Notes under the pieces: model-generated
What the model was told of the DNA's origin: nothing
Database searches by the model: none
What the model saw: only the letters and a program-made list of their open reading frames with translations
Made by a program: the position numbers and the translations under genes
Part shown: positions 13,781 through 17,204 of the stretch, one piece after another
How the letters are laid out: each line of letters begins with the position of its first letter
Numbering within the stretch: the first letter of the stretch is position 1
Assembly (NCBI GenBank): GCA_016206945.1
Contig: JACQQP010000017.1
Span: forward strand, 1 to 17,204
DNA: 17,204 bases
Reading direction: 5' to 3'
From: Candidatus Omnitrophota bacterium
GTDB lineage: Bacteria; Omnitrophota; Omnitrophia; Omnitrophales; Danuiimicrobiaceae

Positions 13781-14151
13781 GAATCAAAAACGATTTTGTT
13801 ATCAAACGCGGTTTTGAAGTCATAGACGTCCTTAAAATCGTCCAGAGAATCTTCATCCGTTTTGCGCATCAGGCCAACCTCAACCAGCGCAAATACAATC
13901 TTGCCAAAATCAAGCGTCTCCTTAATTCCCCAATACTCTAACACAGTCTGCGCCAGCGGGCCAAACTGATCCATGGCGTAGCGTCTAATTCCACCACAGA
14001 ATTCACGGCCCGTAATGTGCCGCGGCTCAGGGAGCGAGGCCATTGTAAAATGGAGCGCCGCTAGAATAAAACCATAGGCTTCAAACTTATACTGAGGATT
14101 TGAATTGATTAACTGTTGAATCTTCGAAAGAATTTCTTCGGGCGAATCCAT
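13777..14151 (-). CDS. Minf_1886-family conserved protein of unknown function
   Basis: The 124-residue protein matches my memory of the Minf_1886 family (found mainly in Planctomycetes, Verrucomicrobia and relatives): an early AYGFILAALHFT segment (25-36), HITGREFCGGIRRYA (45-59), DQFGPLAQTVLEYWGI (61-76), DFGKIVFALVEVGLM (81-95) and an acidic tail with DSLDDFKDVYDF. No enzyme motif, signal peptide or membrane segment is visible, so it is likely a small cytoplasmic helical protein. Its stop overlaps the pcrA GTG start by four bases (GTGA), so the two are coupled and may act together. No clear Shine-Dalgarno sequence precedes the ATG. Family assignment rests on recall rather than a search. Confidence 0.85.
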   Translation of the reverse strand: MDSPEEILSKIQQLINSNPQYKFEAYGFILAALHFTMASLPEPRHITGREFCGGIRRYAMDQFGPLAQTVLEYWGIKETLDFGKIVFALVEVGLMRKTDEDSLDDFKDVYDFKTAFDNKIVFDS

Positions 14152-14168
14152 TTAAGTAAGACTAGATT

Positions 14169-14222
14169 TACCCCCTCACCCTCCCCTCTCCCCGCTGGGA
14201 AGAGGGCTTGGGGTGAGGGGTA
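14169..14222. repeat. 54-bp repeat with CCCCTCACCC / GGGTGAGGGG ends, forming the ligase C-terminus
   Basis: Inverted ends CCCTCACCC and GGGTGAGGG enclose a C-rich then G-rich core (CCCCTCTCCC, GGGAAGAGGG). The flanking bases read TAC on both sides, a possible 3-bp duplication. Read on the minus strand it encodes the last ~15 residues and stop codon of the lipoate ligase gene (PLTPSPLPSGERGG), a translation familiar from this repeat type. Confidence 0.7.
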
Positions 14223-15027
14223 CTTCAAATTCTTCGGCATCAAACGAAATTTCTTTCGCTCGAAGTCCGAGTAATTCCCCAAGGCAAGCTGAAAACGCTT
14301 GGGAAAATTCAGATTCCTCAAGTTTGGAATTTGCCTCGACAAGACGATTCCAGGCGATAGACCCCTGATGAAGCAAATGACCTTGCGTCCGTTTCTGACC
14401 TGCTCCAGCAATTTTTTTACCTGCAAGCATCACGTCAAAAAGCACAGGCGATTCAAAACAATAATGGCTTTTGCACTCCATACTCCTCCATCTCCCTTCA
14501 TCATTACAATTCTCCTGAAACAGCTCCGTTTCAATCCCAAAAGAGCCGAGCGCTTTCCTTAACGCTTCGTGAATCAGAAAATAGCTACCTTTAACCTTTC
14601 TCAGAATTCTCTGTTCACTTAAAGATGCAACCAAAGAATAGGTCAGGTCCGATTTTTCATGTAACACAATTCCGCCACCCGTAATTCGCCGAACCTTCGG
14701 TACTTCTCCACGATCCGGTACCAGTTCTGGCCGGGACAGGTTTTGCTCCGTCGGATCGAAAAAAAACCTGTCCCGTAACAGAACTGGTACCGAAAACTGC
14801 ACAACTCTGCGCCAAATTCCATAGCCCACCGTCATTGTAAGCTCGTTAAATCGATAAAACCGCAGAATAGAATTCCGATCTTTTGCACGAATTTGACGGC
14901 GAAGAATAAATTCGTCAATGGCCATATTGAAGCGGCCATCATGCGCTCCATCAAAGACGACTTGAAGATAACTTTGAACGCTACTCATGACAGCGTCGTA
15001 TGAGGCATCGATGGACTTTGATCCCAT
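14176..15027 (-). CDS. Lipoate/octanoate--protein ligase family enzyme (LplA/LipM fold)
   Basis: The enzyme attaches lipoyl or octanoyl groups to carrier proteins such as GcvH, fitting its place after gcvPB. The 283-residue protein has NMAIDEFIL (34-42), RRITGGGIVLHE (113-124) and GKKIAGAGQKRTQGHLLHQGS (203-223). A Cys-Phe pair (C190) in the position of the LipM catalytic cysteine leaves octanoyl transfer as an alternative to ATP-dependent ligation. Residues ~80-104 are encoded by an inserted 77-bp palindrome before the substrate-binding RRxTGGG loop, and the last ~15 by another repeat. Three starts are possible: ATG 15066, ATG 15027 (GAGG seven bases upstream, both inside element B) and ATG 14988, which begins the conserved part and was probably the original start. 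I list 15027 for its ribosome site. Confidence 0.82.
   Translation of the reverse strand: MGSKSIDASYDAVMSSVQSYLQVVFDGAHDGRFNMAIDEFILRRQIRAKDRNSILRFYRFNELTMTVGYGIWRRVVQFSVPVLLRDRFFFDPTEQNLSRPELVPDRGEVPKVRRITGGGIVLHEKSDLTYSLVASLSEQRILRKVKGSYFLIHEALRKALGSFGIETELFQENCNDEGRWRSMECKSHYCFESPVLFDVMLAGKKIAGAGQKRTQGHLLHQGSIAWNRLVEANSKLEESEFSQAFSACLGELLGLRAKEISFDAEEFEVPLTPSPLPSGERGG
14716..14792. repeat. 77-bp palindromic element inserted in frame in the lipoate ligase gene
   Basis: The left arm is 14716-14744 (CGGTACCAGTTCTG, then CGGGACAGGTTTT after two bases) and the right arm 14763-14792 (AAAACCTGTCCCG, three bases, CAGAACTGGTACCG). The 27 paired bases are interrupted only by a 2/3-nt internal loop, and the spacer is 18 nt. 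It keeps the frame open and adds about 26 residues not expected in the family between the N-terminal strands and the RRxTGGG loop. It resembles the Rickettsia palindromic elements in behaviour, not in sequence. Confidence 0.8.
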
Positions 15028-15105
15028 CACCTGTCCTCGGTCCGGAGGGCCGTCGATTGCTGACATAATTCTTATCGGCCTTCTGCGGATAGACCGGTGG
15101 TGGGA
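15022..15105. mobile_element. MITE-like element B (84 bp) at the gcvPB/ligase junction, TGA target duplication
   Basis: The ends TCCCATCACC (15022-15031) and GGTGGTGGGA (15096-15105) are inverted repeats with one mismatch; TGA flanks both sides (15019-15021 and 15106-15108). The interior holds GGCC- and GGACC-rich hairpins. It now encodes the last 11 residues of gcvPB and the extra N-terminus of the ligase. Removing it with one TGA makes gcvPB run on to a TGA that overlaps ATG 14988 as ATGA. The orientation of the target triplet is opposite to that of elements A and C. Confidence 0.75.
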
Positions 15106-16595
15106 TGATCCCCCCTGAGATCGCGGAAACTGAGGATGGGTTTGCGAGCCGCTTGAACTTCATCAGGCCTTCCAATGGGCATGGTATGCGGAGCAGACCG
15201 AACGAGTTCAGGTGCCTCTTGAGCCTCGTTTAAAATCTTGAGCATGACTTCCACAAAAGCATCCAGCGTTTCCTTGGATTCTGTTTCCGTAGGCTCAATC
15301 ATAAGTGCCTCCTCGACCACCAATGGAAAATGAACGGTCGGCGCGTGAATTCCATAATCGAGAAGTCTTTTCCCAATGTCAGCCGCATGAACCTGTTTAG
15401 ATTCAAGATTGTTTACTGAAAGCACAAACTCATGCATGCAAAACTCATTATGCGGATTAAAATAAGCTGCGCTCAACTTTTTCCTGAGATAGTTTGCACT
15501 CAAAACGGCGTCGTGGCTGACACGTTTAAGGCCTTCAAGCCCAAGCATTCGGATATAAACGTAGGCGCGGATCAAAATGCCGGCGTTGCCATAAAAAGAC
15601 CTTAACTTCCCAATGGATTTTGGCCGGTCATAATCAAAACCAAATCGATCACCTTTTTTGACCACAAGCGGAAGCGGCAGAAAGGGAGCGAGCATTTTCT
15701 TTACGCCAACCGGTCCAGCTCCTGGCCCGCCGCCGCCATGCGGTGTCGTAAACGTTTTGTGAAGGTTCAGGTGCACAATGTCAAAACCCATATCCCCAGG
15801 CCTTACCGCCCCCAAAAGGGCGTTTAAATTTGCGCCGTCGTAATAAAGAAGCGCGCCTTTTTTGTGAACCACCTGACGGATCTTTAAGATGTCGTTTTCA
15901 AATAAGCCGAGTGTATTCGGATTGGTGAGCATGAGACAGGCTACTTGATCCGTCATCGTCTCTCCAAGCGCTTTCAAATCCACTCGTCCGCGCGCATCCG
16001 ATGGAATTTGAACCACTTGATAACCATATTGAGCGGCTGAGGCGGGATTCGTGCCGTGGCTTGAATCAGGCACTAAGACGAGATGGCGTTTCCCTTCCCC
16101 GCGGCTTTCATGATAGGCGCGCGTGAGCATCATCCCGCAGAGTTCACCATGAGCGCCCGCAGCGGGTTGAAGCGTAAATTCATCCATTCCCGTCAACTCG
16201 GAAAGCGCCCGACCCAGTTCGTAGAAAATTTGGAGCATGCCTTGAATCTGATCCTCCGGCTGATAAGGATGAAGCGAAGCAAAACCAGCGAGAGAAGCGA
16301 TATCCTCGTGAACCTTGGGATTGTATTTCATGGTGCAGCTTCCAAGCGGGTAAAAATGGGTATCCACACTGAAATTTTTCTGGGAAAGATTGACGAAATG
16401 CCTCACAAGTTCCGGCTCGGTCACTTCGGGAAGCTCGGCGGGCTCTTTCCGTTGCAAAGAAGTGGGTACCAGCTCAGAAAAGTTTTTCTCTGGAAATTTC
16501 CTCTGAGGGAGAAAAACTCCTTCTTTCCCCGACTGACTTTTTTCGAAGAGAAGCTTGCTTTCTCCTCCCGCGATAGTTCTAAACGCAACCGTCAT
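15072..16595 (-). CDS. gcvPB: Glycine dehydrogenase (decarboxylating) subunit 2, P-protein beta part
   Basis: With GcvPA this PLP enzyme decarboxylates glycine and passes the aminomethyl group to lipoyl-GcvH in the glycine cleavage system. The 507-residue protein contains THFYPLGSCTMKYNPKV (79-95), LQPAAGAHGELCGM (142-155), SSHGTNPASAA (178-188), YDGANLNAL (252-260) and the PLP lysine K280 in LHKTFTTPHGGGGPG (278-292). I chose ATG 16595 because GGGAGG lies just upstream; ATG 16610 would add MGGGG from the repeat and has no ribosome site. The conserved C-terminus ends near AARKPILSF; the final 11 residues (HPTTGLSAEGR) and the stop come from element B. Confidence 0.96.
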   Translation of the reverse strand: MTVAFRTIAGGESKLLFEKSQSGKEGVFLPQRKFPEKNFSELVPTSLQRKEPAELPEVTEPELVRHFVNLSQKNFSVDTHFYPLGSCTMKYNPKVHEDIASLAGFASLHPYQPEDQIQGMLQIFYELGRALSELTGMDEFTLQPAAGAHGELCGMMLTRAYHESRGEGKRHLVLVPDSSHGTNPASAAQYGYQVVQIPSDARGRVDLKALGETMTDQVACLMLTNPNTLGLFENDILKIRQVVHKKGALLYYDGANLNALLGAVRPGDMGFDIVHLNLHKTFTTPHGGGGPGAGPVGVKKMLAPFLPLPLVVKKGDRFGFDYDRPKSIGKLRSFYGNAGILIRAYVYIRMLGLEGLKRVSHDAVLSANYLRKKLSAAYFNPHNEFCMHEFVLSVNNLESKQVHAADIGKRLLDYGIHAPTVHFPLVVEEALMIEPTETESKETLDAFVEVMLKILNEAQEAPELVRSAPHTMPIGRPDEVQAARKPILSFRDLRGDHPTTGLSAEGR

Positions 16596-16708
16596 CCCAC
16601 CGCCTCCCATGAACGCATAGGAAAAGGGGACAGGTACATCAGGTGGAAACTGTACCTGTCCCCTTTTCCCTTGAGAGCGCGCTCTTGTAAAGCAGGTGGT
16701 GGGATCAT
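16592..16708 (-). CDS. Bridging small ORF through element C (38 codons)
   Basis: The ORF opens with an ATGA overlapping the gcvPA stop and closes with an ATGA overlapping the gcvPB start. It begins MIPPPALQERA and is open throughout, although it crosses a 19-bp inverted repeat. It matches the design of the ORF in element A (MIPSPAF). A conserved protein product is unlikely; a role in translational coupling is possible. Confidence 0.25.
   Translation of the reverse strand: MIPPPALQERALKGKGDRYSFHLMYLSPFPMRSWEAVG
16595..16704. mobile_element. MITE-like element C (110 bp) between gcvPA and gcvPB, TCA/TGA target duplication
   Basis: The ends TCCCACCGCC (16595-16604) and GGTGGTGGGA (16695-16704) are inverted repeats with one mismatch, flanked by TCA at 16592-16594 and 16705-16707. 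The interior includes the palindrome AGAGCGCGCTCT (16674-16685) and a nested 19-bp inverted repeat. Like element A it sits exactly in a former ATGA stop/start overlap: on the minus strand the first TGA is the gcvPA stop and the element's last A plus TGA forms the gcvPB start. Confidence 0.75.
16620..16669. repeat. Perfect 19-bp inverted repeat nested in element C
   Basis: GGAAAAGGGGACAGGTACA (16620-16638) is the exact reverse complement of 16651-16669, with a 12-nt loop. The GGGACAGGT core also occurs in the palindrome inside the ligase gene. Such sequences resemble the substrates of REP-associated tyrosine transposases (RAYT), by recall. The hairpin in the mRNA would lie between gcvPA and gcvPB. 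Confidence 0.75.
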
Positions 16709-17204
16709 CTCAGGATTTCCTTAAAAGCTTGGACCAGCCGATCGAGATCATCCTTACTTTTGGTTTCGGTGGCGCAAAGAAGCATTTGGCCTTTTAATTC
16801 CGGATAATATGCTTCGAGGTTGAGCCCGCCAATGATGTCTCGCTCCAGCAAAGCCTTGTTTATTTTCTCAACCGGTTTTTGGCAGCCAACGACAAACTCA
16901 TTAAAAATGGAGCCTTGAGTCACCACCTCTACTTGTTTGAAATTCATCATTGCCGAGCGCAAATAATAAGCATTTTCCAAGTTCAGTTCTGCGACCCGGC
17001 GCAAACCCATCTTGCCTAAGCTTGCCAAATAAACGCAAGCGGCAATGGCACAAAGAGCCTGATTGGTGCAAATGTTGGAACTCGCACGCTCGCGGCGGAT
17101 GTGCTGTTCTCTCGCTTGAAGGGTTAAACAAAAAGCGCGCCTGCCTGAAGTATCTTTCGTCAAACCGACAAGTCTTCCAGGAATACGGCGCACGAGCGCT
17201 CTCG
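16705..17204 (-). CDS. gcvPA: Glycine dehydrogenase (decarboxylating) subunit 1, partial (C-terminal part)
   Basis: Only the last 166 residues are present; the gene enters from the right edge. The visible part has the family's RRIPGRLVG, LTLQAREQHIRRERASSNICTNQ, a long helix (ALCAIAACVYLASLGKMGLR) and the NEFVVG segment, ending FKEILR, as expected for the C-terminal third of GcvPA. It forms the glycine decarboxylase heterodimer with GcvPB encoded next. The frame is open through the window edge, so the GTG at 17193 is an internal valine codon and not a start. Its stop TGA is the target-duplication copy flanking element C. Confidence 0.95.
   Translation of the reverse strand, partial: RALVRRIPGRLVGLTKDTSGRRAFCLTLQAREQHIRRERASSNICTNQALCAIAACVYLASLGKMGLRRVAELNLENAYYLRSAMMNFKQVEVVTQGSIFNEFVVGCQKPVEKINKALLERDIIGGLNLEAYYPELKGQMLLCATETKSKDDLDRLVQAFKEILR

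Noticed and set aside
14109..14426. 105-codon minus-strand ORF overlapping the ligase end and the Minf_1886 gene
   Set aside because: It has no family features and reads through the CCCCTCACCC repeat in another frame.

Overview
This is a compact, almost entirely coding stretch of bacterial chromosome with moderate GC. Every supported gene lies on the minus strand, so the biological reading direction is from high to low coordinates. No rRNA, tRNA, prophage, transposase gene or CRISPR array is visible. A Minf_1886-family protein (a family typical of the Planctomycetes/Verrucomicrobia/Chlamydiae superphylum), a ParA ATPase fused to a CBM48 glycogen-binding domain and a very high density of short palindromic repeats all point to a PVC-related uncultivated lineage. 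Omnitrophota is my best guess, but this is inference.

Layout in reading order. (1) 17204-14176: glycine cleavage P-protein as two subunits (gcvPA partial, gcvPB), followed by a lipoate/octanoate protein ligase that could modify the H protein of the same complex. (2) 14151-11741: a Minf_1886-family protein whose gene overlaps a PcrA/UvrD-type helicase by GTGA. (3) 11733-11472: a 262-bp composite repeat. (4) 11455-8916: two membrane or exported metalloproteases, a Ste24-like M48 protease and a TPR plus peptidase-MA protein. (5) 8845-8181: a clear sigma-70 promoter, rplU, rpmA and an intrinsic terminator. (6) 8104-1730: obgE-proB-proA-nadD and two tandem CNNM/CBS membrane proteins (proline synthesis, NAD synthesis, ribosome-assembly GTPase, probable ion transport). 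(7) 1544-1: a ParA-CBM48 fusion overlapping a partial unknown gene that runs off the left edge. No stretch longer than 300 bases lacks a gene.

The main discovery is in the gene junctions. Three MITE-like elements (185, 84 and 110 bp) share terminal inverted repeats TCCCAYCACC / GGTGRTGGGA and are each flanked by the same 3-bp direct repeat, TGA (or TCA). Removing each element with one copy of the repeat restores a 4-base ATGA stop/start overlap between the neighbouring genes. In two cases the insertion sits exactly in that overlap: it keeps the upstream stop, rebuilds the downstream ATG with its own terminal A, supplies a Shine-Dalgarno-like sequence, and is open in frame from ATGA to ATGA. 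Further palindromic elements sit inside coding frames: a 77-bp one in the lipoate ligase gene and a 19-bp one in pcrA. Others form gene termini. Other points of note are the ParA-CBM48 fusion, an Obg GTPase with a degenerate G3 motif, and a structured stem-loop upstream of parA.
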